From contig JAFEEF010000068.1 in assembly GCA_018241265.1 (NCBI GenBank), positions 1 to 64,000 of the forward strand: a stretch of DNA of 64,000 nt, given 5' to 3'. Below are positions 52,305-61,325 of this stretch, piece by piece. Numbering within the stretch: position 1 is the first letter of the stretch; each line of letters opens with the position of its first letter. The notes beneath the pieces were generated by a model. The model was not told the DNA's origin and did no database searches. It worked only from the letters and a program-made list of their open reading frames with translations. This DNA comes from Pseudomonadota bacterium (lineage in GTDB: Bacteria; Pseudomonadota; Gammaproteobacteria; Burkholderiales; Burkholderiaceae_C). Both the position numbers and the translations under genes were made by a program.

Positions 52305-52687
52305 CGCGACGCCTCCTCGGCTTCGATCAGCAGCCGCGTGCGCACCGCTTGCGCGCCGGCCTGGCCGACCGCGCGCACGCGCAGCGCTCGCCCGACCGCG
52401 ACCTCGCATCGGCAGTGGTAGTCGAGCGTGTCGCTCGGTGCATGGCTCGCGATGCGGCGTGACCATTGCTGCGCGCCGTCGATCTCGACGCGCAGCTCGT
52501 GCCACGGCGCGTCGGCGTCATCGGCGACACGGACCGCGAGCCGGCAGTCGACTTCGAAGACGCGCCGCCGTCGTGCATCGGGTGGAATGACGAGCAGCGC
52601 GACATCGGACGCGCCCGCGTCGACGCTCCAGCGCTCGGGTGCGCCATCGGGCGCGGGCGGCGGAGGACGCGGCGATCTCGACGGCAT
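52301..52687 (-). CDS. Hypothetical protein upstream of DUF938 gene
   Basis: A 128-residue protein not assigned to a family. The first 20 residues are proline- and arginine-rich. The rest alternates short hydrophobic strands and charged turns (VFEVDCRLAVRVADDADAPWHELRVEIDGAQQWSRRI), suggesting a beta-sandwich. Stop overlaps the DUF938 start as ATGA. No signal peptide. Confidence 0.6.
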   Translation of the reverse strand: MPSRSPRPPPPAPDGAPERWSVDAGASDVALLVIPPDARRRRVFEVDCRLAVRVADDADAPWHELRVEIDGAQQWSRRIASHAPSDTLDYHCRCEVAVGRALRVRAVGQAGAQAVRTRLLIEAEEASR

Positions 52688-52787
52688 TGGGCAATCCAGC
52701 GGCAAACGGACAAGGCGGGGCGGGGCGCGATGATAGGCCCGCGCCACAATGCACCTCTGGCCTGTCGACTCATCACAAGGAGCGCCC

Positions 52788-54071
52788 GTGTCCGCCCCCT
52801 CCATGCCCCAGAACAGCCTGGCTGCCGCCATCGATGCGGCCGTCGCCGCGCAAGAAGCGCAGATCATCGCGTGGCGACGCGACTTCCATGAGCATCCCGA
52901 GCTCGGCAACCGGGAGTTCCGCACCGCCGGCATCGTCGCCGAGCACTTGCGGTCGCTCGGCTTCGACGAGGTGCGCACCGAGGTCGCCTACACCGGCGTC
53001 GTCGGCCTGCTGAAGGGCGGCCTGCCGGGCCCGGTGGTCGCGCTGCGCGCCGACATGGACGCCCTGCCGGTGGCCGAGCGCGCCGACGTACCGTTCGCAT
53101 CCAAGGTGCGCACGACCTGGAACGGCGAGTCGGTGGGCGTGATGCACGCTTGCGGCCACGATGCGCACACCGCCATCCTGATGGGCGTCGCGAGCGTCCT
53201 CGCCGGGTTGCGCGAGCGGCTGCGCGGCTCGGTCAAGTTCATCTTCCAGCCCGCCGAGGAGCTGCCGCCCGAAGGCGAGGACGGCGGCGCGAAGCTGATG
53301 ATCGAGCAGGGCGCGCTCGCGAACCCGGCGCCCGATGCGATCTTCGGCCTGCACATCACGTCGCGCCTGCCGGCCGGCGTGATCGGCTACCGCAGCGGCC
53401 CGACGATGGCGAGCGCCGACAACTTCCGCATCACCGTCAAGGGCCGGCAGACGCATGGCGCGATGCCGTGGGGCGGCATCGATCCGATCGTCACCGCCGC
53501 GCAGGTCGTGCTGGGCCTGCAGACCATCGTCAGCCGGCAGATCGACCTGACCGCCGAGCCGGCGGTCGTCACGATCGGCGCGATCAAGGGCGGCGTGCGC
53601 GAGAACATCATCCCCGACGAGGTCGAGATGCGCGGCACGATACGCACCTTCGACGAAGGCATGCGCGACGACATCCATGCGCGCCTGACCGAGACCGCCG
53701 AAGGCATCTCGAAGGCCGCGCGCGCCGGCTGCGAGGTCTGCATCAGGAAGCACTATCCGGTCACCGTCAACGACACCGAACTGACCGCGCTGATGCTGCC
53801 GACGCTGGAGCGCAGCGCCGGCAAGGAGCGCGTGCTGATGACGCCGAAGGTGAGCGGCTCGGAAGACTTCTCGTTCTACCAGCACGTCGTGCCGGGGTTC
53901 TTCTTCTTCGTCGGCGTGACGCCGGCCGGCACCGATCCGCATCAGGCCGCGCCCAACCACTCGCCGCTGTTCTACGTCGATGAAGCGGGCCTCGGGCTCG
54001 GCGCACGCGCACTCGCGCAGCTGGCCTGCGACTACCTCGAAGCGCCGGAAGCCAGCCGGCGCCTGGCGTGA
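52788..54071 (+). CDS. M20 family amidohydrolase
   Basis: A 427-residue zinc amidohydrolase (hippurate/N-acyl-amino acid hydrolase type). Metal ligands are in LRADMDALP, MHACGHDAHTA and QPAEELPPEGEDGG; the dimerisation lid is in the middle (GRQTHGAMPWGGIDP) and the last ligand in SGSEDFSFY. GTG 52788 was chosen because AAGGAG ends five bases upstream; an ATG 39 bp upstream has no such site. It precedes an SRPBCC protein by 11 bp. Confidence 0.92.
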   Translation: MSAPSMPQNSLAAAIDAAVAAQEAQIIAWRRDFHEHPELGNREFRTAGIVAEHLRSLGFDEVRTEVAYTGVVGLLKGGLPGPVVALRADMDALPVAERADVPFASKVRTTWNGESVGVMHACGHDAHTAILMGVASVLAGLRERLRGSVKFIFQPAEELPPEGEDGGAKLMIEQGALANPAPDAIFGLHITSRLPAGVIGYRSGPTMASADNFRITVKGRQTHGAMPWGGIDPIVTAAQVVLGLQTIVSRQIDLTAEPAVVTIGAIKGGVRENIIPDEVEMRGTIRTFDEGMRDDIHARLTETAEGISKAARAGCEVCIRKHYPVTVNDTELTALMLPTLERSAGKERVLMTPKVSGSEDFSFYQHVVPGFFFFVGVTPAGTDPHQAAPNHSPLFYVDEAGLGLGARALAQLACDYLEAPEASRRLA

Positions 54072-54082
54072 GGACGACGACG

Positions 54083-54616
54083 ATGTGGAAGTCCATCGCC
54101 CTTGCGATCGTCGTGCTCGTCGTCGGACTGCTCGCCTATGCGACGACGCGGCCGGCCACGTTCGAAGTGCAGCGCAGCGTCGTGATCCGCGCGCCGGCCG
54201 AGAAGATCTATCCGCTGATCGAGGACTTCCACCGCTGGACCGTCTGGTCGCCGTGGGAGAAGCTCGACCCGCTGCTGCACCGCGCCTACAGCGGCGCCCC
54301 GAGCGGCCCCGGCGCGGCCTATGCGTGGGAGGGCAACGCCAAGGTCGGCCGGGGCCGCATGGAGATCACCGCCGCGCAGCCGCCGAGCCGGCTGACGATC
54401 CGGCTCGACTTCCTGAAGCCGATCGAAGGCCACGACACCGCGGTGTTCGTGCTGCGTCCGCAAGGCGACGAGACCGAGGTCACCTGGACGATGCGCGGCC
54501 CGTCGCCGTACATCGCCAAGCTGATGGGCATCTTCGTCAGCATGGACAGCCTGGTCGGCAAGGACTTCGAGGCCGGCCTCGCGAACCTGAAGGCGGCGGC
54601 CGAGCAGCCGCGATGA
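54083..54616 (+). CDS. SRPBCC family (polyketide-cyclase-like) protein
   Basis: A 177-residue protein with an N-terminal membrane helix (about 3-20) followed by an SRPBCC domain: FEVQRSVVIRAPAEKIYPLIEDFHRWTVWSPWEKLDP and the C-terminal helix MDSLVGKDFEAGLANLKAAAE. Such proteins bind hydrophobic ligands in a cavity. ATG 54083; GTG 54068 overlaps the upstream stop and is an alternative. Confidence 0.87.
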   Translation: MWKSIALAIVVLVVGLLAYATTRPATFEVQRSVVIRAPAEKIYPLIEDFHRWTVWSPWEKLDPLLHRAYSGAPSGPGAAYAWEGNAKVGRGRMEITAAQPPSRLTIRLDFLKPIEGHDTAVFVLRPQGDETEVTWTMRGPSPYIAKLMGIFVSMDSLVGKDFEAGLANLKAAAEQPR

Positions 54617-54626
54617 GCAGATCGGT

Positions 54627-55511
54627 TCAGCCGAGGAAGACCCAGATGCCGAGCCCGACCAGCGCGGCCGTCAGCACGACGGAGTAGGCCAGCACGACCG
54701 CGGCCTCGCGCAGCAGCCTCGCCCACCAGCGGCCGCCGTAGACGCGCCGCTCGGCCAGGAAGGTGTAGACCGGGATGACGAGCGTCGCGGCGTCCGCCAT
54801 CGCCTTGCCCGGCAGCGCGGTCAGCGCCAGCATGAAGAACCAGAACGCATGCAGGTGCAGGGCATAGACGAGGTGCTCGGTATAGACCATGCGCCGGTTG
54901 CGGTAGACCAGCTTCATCGCGAGCGCGAACGCGGGCACCAGCACGAACATCACGCCGCCGGCGTGGGCGAGGAAGCGGTCCGGCAGCGCGCGCAGCTCCG
55001 TCACCAGATCCTGCGGCGCCACGTCGACGCGCCCGCGGATACGCTCGCACAGCCAGCCCGGCAAGTGCTCGCAGAAGTAGCGGCCATCGCGCAGGCCGGC
55101 GCGCGCCGGACCGAGATCGAGCACCGCGAAGTCGTGCATGTGCGTGGCCATCTCCTGCGCGGTCAGCGGCCGCCCGCCGCTGCCGCCCTCCCGAAACTGG
55201 ACGTGCGCGCCCATGCGCAGCGCCAGCAGCGCGATCAGGCTGATCGTCAGGTAGAGCCGCAGCGGCAGGACGTAGCGCCGGCGCCGTCCCTCGAGGTATT
55301 CGCGCGTCAATTGGCCGGGCTTGAACAGCAGCAGCTTGAGCGAACGCCACAGCGCACCTTCGGCCGCGATGTAGCTGCCGGCGAACTGCTGCGCGAACTC
55401 GTGCATGGTCGGCGGCCTGAGACGCACCTCCTGGCCGCAGGCCGGGCAGTAGCGCGGCCGCGGGTCGCCGAAAGGCGCGTCGCAGTTCAGGCAGGCAGCG
55501 TGTTCGGGCAT
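54627..55511 (-). CDS. DUF3667 membrane protein with zinc ribbon
   Basis: A 294-residue DUF3667 protein. An N-terminal zinc ribbon (CLNCDAPFGDPRPRYCPACGQ) is followed by a helical segment (FAQQFAGSYIAAEGALWRSLKLLLFKPGQLTREYLEGRRRRYVLPLRLYL) and about five membrane helices. Function unknown. ATG 55511. It is convergent with the SRPBCC gene (10-bp gap). Confidence 0.88.
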   Translation of the reverse strand: MPEHAACLNCDAPFGDPRPRYCPACGQEVRLRPPTMHEFAQQFAGSYIAAEGALWRSLKLLLFKPGQLTREYLEGRRRRYVLPLRLYLTISLIALLALRMGAHVQFREGGSGGRPLTAQEMATHMHDFAVLDLGPARAGLRDGRYFCEHLPGWLCERIRGRVDVAPQDLVTELRALPDRFLAHAGGVMFVLVPAFALAMKLVYRNRRMVYTEHLVYALHLHAFWFFMLALTALPGKAMADAATLVIPVYTFLAERRVYGGRWWARLLREAAVVLAYSVVLTAALVGLGIWVFLG

Positions 55512-55543
55512 CGGGCCGCCATGGTAGCGATCCGCTCGGCCGG

Positions 55544-56320
55544 TCATCGCAGGACGGTGCAGCGATGTTCCTGCGCGTCGTCCTCGGCCGAACCTTCGAT
55601 GCCGGCCGCGCGGTCGGTGTGCCCGGCCAGGACATAGAAGCCGTCATGTCCGTCGGCAAAGCGTGCGCCGACGACCGCGATCGTCTGCGCACCCATCGCG
55701 GCGGCCGCACCCGGGACGCCGCCGGCGACGAGCCTGAACGGGTTCACTGGGCCGAGATCGCTGCCGACGATGCGGCGCACCGCATAGGGATGACCCATCC
55801 AGCCGCCGGCGAGCGGCGTCCAGTCGGCGCCGATCTCGCTCTGCGCTGCGGCGAGCCGCGCCCGCAGATCGGGCCGCACGCACGACACGTGGATGTGCAG
55901 CTGGTTCTGGCTGCGCGCCGCCTGCGCGTTGATCGCCAGCGCGATCGCATCGCGCGGCAGCGGCGCGCCGTGCAGCGCGCCCATGTAGCGGCGCGCGTCC
56001 CAGGCGTCCTGCCAGTAGTTCGTCGCGTCGGGCGCGAGGATCGCCGGGCTCTCGATGCCGGTGATGCGCTCGGTCGGGATCAGCAGGAACTGCAGCACGC
56101 CGCGCAAGTCCTTCAACACCGCGTCGCCGTGGTCCACGCCATGTTCCAGATGGACCGCGGCGCACGGCGCAGGCCCGTCGCCGCGCTGTTGCGCCGGCAC
56201 GCAACGGTCGTGCACGATGCGCCAGAGCGCATCGGGATCGGCGAGCGCTGCGAAGTGCAGCGGCAACCCGGCGACCAGCGCGAGCGCCGGTGCGACGAGC
56301 CGAGCGGGCCGGAACTTCAT
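55544..56320 (-). CDS. cdh: CDP-diacylglycerol pyrophosphatase
   Basis: A 258-residue Cdh-type enzyme of the HIT superfamily, hydrolysing CDP-diacylglycerol to CMP and phosphatidate in the envelope. Signal peptide about 1-26 (MKFRPARLVAPALALVAGLPLHFAALA). DALWRIVHDRCVP opens the mature part, FLLIPTERITGIESPAIL is the middle motif, and SQNQLHIHVSC is the catalytic histidine motif. ATG 56320. An inverted-repeat element lies right upstream. Confidence 0.9.
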   Translation of the reverse strand: MKFRPARLVAPALALVAGLPLHFAALADPDALWRIVHDRCVPAQQRGDGPAPCAAVHLEHGVDHGDAVLKDLRGVLQFLLIPTERITGIESPAILAPDATNYWQDAWDARRYMGALHGAPLPRDAIALAINAQAARSQNQLHIHVSCVRPDLRARLAAAQSEIGADWTPLAGGWMGHPYAVRRIVGSDLGPVNPFRLVAGGVPGAAAAMGAQTIAVVGARFADGHDGFYVLAGHTDRAAGIEGSAEDDAQEHRCTVLR

Positions 56321-56331
56321 GCCGCGCGACT

Positions 56332-56498
56332 CTAGTGCAGCGTTCGACACGGTGCGGCACATCAAACCGCGTCTTTGCCGCCGTGGCGTCGTTGCATATC
56401 CTCGCGGTACCTTCGGGTATCGCTGCGATTTGCGCCTAGCCGCGACGACAAATCCATCGGTTTTGTTCAGTGCCGCACCGTGTCGAACGCCGCACTAG
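56332..56498. repeat. 167-bp inverted-repeat (MITE-like) element
   Basis: The ends are 29-base inverted repeats: 56332-56360 and 56470-56498, 28 of 29 matching, both bordered by CTAG and sharing the core CGTTCGACACGGTGCGGCAC. The interior (about 110 bp) is itself partly palindromic (GGTACC near 56406 and GTCGTT/GACGAC pairs) and codes for nothing recognisable. It fills the space between cdh and clpP. The form is that of a small non-autonomous transposable or REP-like element. Confidence 0.65.
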
Positions 56499-56605
56499 CG
56501 CGTGACGCCTGCACGCGCTGCCCGGGCCGGTTCACCCCGGCGGCTTCCCTGCGCATGCGGAGGCGCCACAATCGCCGCACACCCCATTCGATCGCGGAGC
56601 CCGCC

Positions 56606-57214
56606 TTGAACGCCATCACCCTCGCCAACGACGACCCCGACGACCGCAAGAACGCCAAGCCCGAACGCGGCGACCGCATCGAGGAGCAGCTCGCCTTCAA
56701 GTCGCGCTTCGTGCTGGTCTTCGGCGAGATCTCCGACAAGCTCGCGCTGGCCACCTGCCGACGGCTGCTCGCGCTGTCGGAAGAATCGGAGGCGCCGATC
56801 TCGATGCTGATCTCTTCGCCCGGCGGCCATGTCGAATCGGGCGACGCGATCCACGACGTGATCCGCTTCATCCGCGCCCCGGTGACGGCGATCGGCACCG
56901 GCTGGGTCGCGAGCGCCGGCGCGCACATCTTCCTCGCGGTGCCGAAGGAGCGCCGCGTCTGCCTGCCGAACACCCGCTTCATGATCCATCAGCCGGCCGG
57001 CGGCGCGGGCGGCCAGGCCACCGACATCGCGATCCAGGCAAAGGAGATCCTGCGCACCCGCGAACGCATCGCCCGCGTGATCTCGGTGCAGACCGGCCAG
57101 CCGCTCGAGAAGGTCGTCGCCGACATGGAACGCGACTTCTGGATGAGCGCCGACGAAGCCGTCGCGTACGGCATCGTGTCGCGGGTCATCGAGCGGCAGA
57201 AGGATCTGGCTTGA
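56606..57214 (+). CDS. ClpP-family serine protease (second ClpP-like protein)
   Basis: A 202-residue ClpP-like peptidase. Catalytic residues S103 (WVASAGAH), H128 (MIHQPAGG) and D177 (MERDFWMS) keep the 25- and 49-residue spacing of E. coli ClpP. The start is TTG 56606 with GGAG six bases before it, since no in-frame ATG lies close to the conserved sequence. It lacks the usual propeptide and has no clpX beside it, so it is probably a stand-alone paralogue. Confidence 0.88.
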   Translation: MNAITLANDDPDDRKNAKPERGDRIEEQLAFKSRFVLVFGEISDKLALATCRRLLALSEESEAPISMLISSPGGHVESGDAIHDVIRFIRAPVTAIGTGWVASAGAHIFLAVPKERRVCLPNTRFMIHQPAGGAGGQATDIAIQAKEILRTRERIARVISVQTGQPLEKVVADMERDFWMSADEAVAYGIVSRVIERQKDLA

Positions 57215-57250
57215 GGTGCAGGGGCGTGGCTTCCGGCAGATAAGCCGCGC

Positions 57251-57276
57251 CGATCAAACGATCCGATCAAACGATT
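57251..57276. repeat. 13-bp tandem repeat upstream of formate dehydrogenase
   Basis: Two copies of CGATCAAACGAT (57251-57262 and 57264-57275) at a 13-base period, 107 bp before the fdh start. Could be paired regulator half-sites. Confidence 0.5.
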
Positions 57277-57382
57277 GGCCGCCCGGAGGCCTTTCGGGAA
57301 CGATGCGTCCGCAGCAGCGAGGCTGCATCCGCATCGGCGCCGCACCTCGGCGCCTCCGTCCCGACATCCTCCAGGAGCCCTC

Positions 57383-58581
57383 ATGGCCAAGATCGTTTGC
57401 GTGCTTTACGACGACCCCGTCACCGGATACCCGAAGCGCTATGCGCGTGACGACCTGCCGAAGATCGAGCGCTATCCCGACGGCCAGACGCTGCCGACGC
57501 CCAAGGGCATCGACTTCCGGCCCGGCACCTTGCTCGGCAGCGTCTCCGGTGAGCTCGGGCTGCGCAAGTACCTCGAGTCGAACGGCCACCAGCTCGTCGT
57601 CACGTCGAGCAAGGACGGCGAAGGCAGCGTCCTCGACCGCGAGCTGCACGACGCGGAGATCGTGATCTCGCAACCGTTCTGGCCGGCCTACATGACGGCC
57701 GAGCGGATCGCGAAGTCACCCAAGCTGAAGATGATCGCACGGCCGGCATCGGCTCCGACCACACCGACCTGCAGGCCGCGATGGACCGCGGCATCACGGT
57801 GGCGGAGGTGACCTACTGCAACAGCAACAGCGTCGCCGAGCACGTCGTGATGATGACCTTGGCGCTGGTGCGCAACTACATCCCGTCATACGACTGGGTG
57901 CGGAAGGGCGGCTGGAACATCGCCGATTGCGCGGCACGCTCTTACGACCTCGAGGCCATGCAGGTCGGCACCGTCGCCGCCGGCCGCATCGGACTGCGCG
58001 TGCTGCGGCTGCTGAAGCCGTTCGACGTGGGCCTGCACTACATGGACCGGCACCGCCTGCCGGCGTCGGTGGAGCAGGAGCTCAACCTCACGCACCACAC
58101 GACCCTCGAGAGCCTCGCGAAGGTGTGCGACGTGGTGACCTTGAACTGCCCGCTGCATCCCGAGACCGAGCACATGGTCAACGCCGAGTCGCTGAAGAAC
58201 TTCAAGCGCGGCGCCTACCTGATCAATACCGCGCGCGGCAAGCTGTGCGACACCAACGCGATCGCCGCCGCGCTCGAGAGCGGCCAGCTCGCCGGCTATG
58301 CGGGCGACGTGTGGTTCCCGCAGCCGGCGCCGGTCGACCATCCGTGGCGCACGATGCCGCACCACGGCATGACGCCGCACATCTCGGGCACGAGCCTGTC
58401 GGCGCAGGCGCGCTATGCGGCCGGCACGCGCGAGATCCTCGAGTGCTACTTCGAGAGCCGGCCGATCCGCGACGAGTACCTGATCGTGCAGGGCGGCCAG
58501 CTCGCGGGCGTGGGCGCGCACTCGTACAGCGCGGGCAATGCGACCAAGGGCTCGGAGGACGCGGCCCGGTTCAAGAAGTAG
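57383..58581 (+). pseudogene. fdh: NAD-dependent formate dehydrogenase, interrupted by a frameshift
   Basis: Single-subunit FDH oxidising formate to CO2 with NAD, as in Pseudomonas sp. 101. The first part (ATG 57383, AGGAG six bases upstream) runs MAKIVCVLYDDPVTGYPKRY to KLKMIA; then the frame is wrong. The continuation ATAGIGSDHTDLQAAMDRGITVAEV is in the next frame from 57739, so one base is missing after 57738. The second part is full: GTVAAGRIG, NTARGKLCD, HISGTSL and KGSEDAARFKK at the end. As written, the first frame yields a truncated product ending at 57811. A sequencing error would restore a normal 399-residue enzyme. Confidence 0.85.
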
Positions 58582-58696
58582 CGCGGCAGGAGGGCCCCGT
58601 GCGCCGCCTCTTCAGGACCACGGGCCCGACGGCCGGCAACGCGAAGCCCCCACGCATCGGCCTGCCTGCGGTGGCAGTGGCAGGCGACGCGCCGCT

Positions 58697-59071
58697 CTAT
58701 CTCGCTTCGGTCGCGGATCGGGCATCCACGTAGACCCAAGCCGACTGCCCCGAGGCCAGGATGAAGCGCTCGCGCCGATAGTCCGCGACTTCGTAGCTGT
58801 CGGCTCGCAGCAGTTCGTCCGGCGTGACGGCAAAGACGGTCCCGTCGACCACGTCCATCGGCAGTCCGGTATGCACGAGGATGGGGTGATGCGTCATGCC
58901 GCTCGTCTCGACGACCGCGGCATCGCGAATCTCCAGCGAGGTCAGCGTATGTCCGGGCAGGCGATCCGGCGCGCCGTCCAGCCGGCGGCCGAAGGTCGCG
59001 AGCTGGACCGGCTCCAGCCGCAGCGTGCCGTAAGAAAAGAGCCGCTCGGTACGGTCGGTGAACTGCGACAT
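58697..59071 (-). CDS. Gamma-glutamylcyclotransferase (AIG2-like) family protein
   Basis: A 124-residue AIG2/GGCT-like protein: RLFSYGTLRLEPVQLATFGR at the start, DVVDGTVFAVTPDELLRADSYE in the middle and YRRERF with the conserved end. The fold binds gamma-glutamyl amines; substrate not known. ATG 59071 was chosen; the long upstream frame is not conserved. Divergent from dipZ. Confidence 0.82.
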   Translation of the reverse strand: MSQFTDRTERLFSYGTLRLEPVQLATFGRRLDGAPDRLPGHTLTSLEIRDAAVVETSGMTHHPILVHTGLPMDVVDGTVFAVTPDELLRADSYEVADYRRERFILASGQSAWVYVDARSATEAR

Positions 59072-59277
59072 GGCTGCCCCGATTTTCAGGCCGGATCGGC
59101 GATCGGCAGGTCTACGAAGAAGGCGCCGAGACTGCCGAGGAAGGATGCACAGGCACGTGCGTTGTATTCTGGCGCATATATCGACTCCCGCTTGCGCCTG
59201 TAAGGCCGGGGGCGCTCGGCGCGACCCCTTCGGGTCCGGGTGCGTCCGGTTCGTCGCCATCCAGTCGAGACCATCGA

Positions 59278-61017
59278 ATGCTGCTGTTCATCCTGGCCTA
59301 TGCGGGGGGCGCGCTGACGATCGTCAGCCCATGCATCCTGCCGGTGCTGCCCTTCGTCTTCGCCCGTGCCGACCGGCCTTTCGTCAACAGCGGCCTGCCG
59401 CTGCTGTTCGGCATGGCGGTCACGTTCGCGGCCGTGGCCACCTTGGCGGCGGTGGGCGGCGGCTGGGCCGTGGCGGCGAACGAATACGGCCGCTATGGCG
59501 CGCTGCTGCTGCTCGCGGCCTTCGGCGTCACCCTCCTCTTCCCAGCCATCGCGGAGCGCCTGACCCAGCCGCTGGTTGCGCTCGGCGCAAGGATGTCGGA
59601 GCGGGCGTCGCAGCAGACCGGCTCAAGCTCCGCGGTCGCGTCGTCGTTCGTGCTGGGCGTTGCGACCGGCCTGCTGTGGGCCCCGTGCGCCGGCCCCATC
59701 CTCGGCCTGGTGCTGACCGGCGCGGCGCTCGAAGGCGCGAGTGCGCGCACCTCGCTGCTGCTGCTCGCCTACGCGGCCGGCGCCGCGACGTCGCTCGCGC
59801 TCGCGCTGCTGGTCGGCGGCCGCGTGTTCAAGGCGATGAAGCAATCGCTGGGCGCCGGCGAATGGATACGGCGCGGCCTCGGCGTCGCGCTGCTGGTCGG
59901 CGTGATCGTGATCGCGTTCGGCCTCGACACCGGCTACCTGACGCGGCCGTCGCTCGCCCGCTCGTCGAAGCTGGAGCAGACCCTGGTCGACAAGGCCGGC
60001 CCTGCAAGCAAGGCCGCGACGGCGGCCTCTGCGCCCGGCCGCGAACTCGCCGTCGAAGGTTCGTCCCCGGCACTTTCGGGCGCGACCGCATGGCTCAATA
60101 CGGCGCCGCTGACCGTCGAAGGATTGCGCGGCAAGGTCGTGCTGGTCGACTTCTGGACCTATTCGTGCATCAATTGCCTGCGCTCGATCCCCTACGTCCG
60201 CGCCTGGGCCGCGAAGTACGGGAGCCAGGGCCTGGTCGTCATCGGCGTGCACGCGCCCGAGTTCGCCTTCGAGAAGAACCCGGCCAACGTCCGCAAGGCG
60301 ACCAAGGACCTCGGCATCGACTACCCGGTGGCCGTGGACAACGACTGGACGATCTGGCGCGCCTTCAAGAACGAGTACTGGCCGGCGCACTACTTCATCG
60401 ACGCGCAGGGCCGCGTGCGGCATCACCACTTCGGCGAGGGCGACTACGCCGCATCGGAGCGCGTCATCCAGCGACTGCTGGCCGAAGCCGGCCAAGACGG
60501 CGTGCCGCGCGACGTCGTGGCGGGCGTCGACGCCGCGGGTGCTCAGGCAGCCGGGGACTCGAGCAACCGTTGGTCGCCGGAGACCTATGTCGGCTACGAG
60601 CGGGCCGCGAACTTCGTCGCGCCGGAAGGCATGGTCCGCGATGCGCCGCATCGCTATGCGGGCGCACCGTCGCTGAGCCTCAATCAATGGACACTCTCGG
60701 GCGACTGGACCGTCGGATCCGAGCATGTCGTCGTCGACCGCGCGGGCGGGCGCATTGCCTATCGCTTCCATGCGCGCGATCTGCATCTGGTTCTCGGGAC
60801 CATGGATCCGGGCAAAGCCGTGCGGTTTCGCGTGTCCATCGACGGAAAGCCGCCTCTCGCGGACCACGGCTCCGACGCCGACGAACAAGGCAACGGAATC
60901 GTCCGCGGGCAGCGGCTCTACCAGTTGATCCGTCAAGGGTCGAAGGTCGGCGACCGGTTGTTCGAGATCGAGTTCCTCGATCCCGGCGCCCAGGCCTACG
61001 CGTTCACGTTCGGCTGA
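59278..61017 (+). CDS. DipZ: CcdA-like membrane and thioredoxin domain protein
   Basis: A 579-residue thiol transport protein. Residues 1-about 230 are a CcdA/DsbD-type membrane domain with cysteines in SPCILPVLPF and WAPCAGPILGL. Residues about 270-410 form a periplasmic thioredoxin-like domain with active site SCINC (C297 and C300). The last about 150 residues are the carbohydrate-binding-like beta domain typical of DipZ (WTLSGDWTVGSEHVVVD). It moves reducing power into the periplasm. ATG 59278. Confidence 0.9.
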   Translation: MLLFILAYAGGALTIVSPCILPVLPFVFARADRPFVNSGLPLLFGMAVTFAAVATLAAVGGGWAVAANEYGRYGALLLLAAFGVTLLFPAIAERLTQPLVALGARMSERASQQTGSSSAVASSFVLGVATGLLWAPCAGPILGLVLTGAALEGASARTSLLLLAYAAGAATSLALALLVGGRVFKAMKQSLGAGEWIRRGLGVALLVGVIVIAFGLDTGYLTRPSLARSSKLEQTLVDKAGPASKAATAASAPGRELAVEGSSPALSGATAWLNTAPLTVEGLRGKVVLVDFWTYSCINCLRSIPYVRAWAAKYGSQGLVVIGVHAPEFAFEKNPANVRKATKDLGIDYPVAVDNDWTIWRAFKNEYWPAHYFIDAQGRVRHHHFGEGDYAASERVIQRLLAEAGQDGVPRDVVAGVDAAGAQAAGDSSNRWSPETYVGYERAANFVAPEGMVRDAPHRYAGAPSLSLNQWTLSGDWTVGSEHVVVDRAGGRIAYRFHARDLHLVLGTMDPGKAVRFRVSIDGKPPLADHGSDADEQGNGIVRGQRLYQLIRQGSKVGDRLFEIEFLDPGAQAYAFTFG

Positions 61018-61325
61018 GCGGCAGGGAGTACGTCCGGGCCATGGCCGGGGGACGAAAGGCGGAACCCGTACCCTCGTACCTCGAAGGCGGAGCACCGTCT
61101 TTCGATGTGTCTTTCAGAATATGACGCACGTGGCCGTCAGGCATGCCACCTATCCCATCGCCTGGGATCACGGACCGAAGAGGGGCAGTCCATGAAGACG
61201 CGCCGGGTCGGATACCGGACCCATCGCCCAGCTCGCCGAACCCACCGGCGTCTGGCCGGCCGCCGACCGGGTGTGGTCTCGGAGGGGTTGCTCAGCTACC
61301 TCGGCCCCGAGCGATGTTGCCGGCG
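61018..61325. other. Non-coding interval between dipZ and msrC
   Basis: 308 bp between convergent genes. Short frames occur on both strands (for example 61143-61346) but show no domain and no ribosome-binding site, and I see no terminator with a clear T-tract. Possibly decayed coding sequence. Confidence 0.5.
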
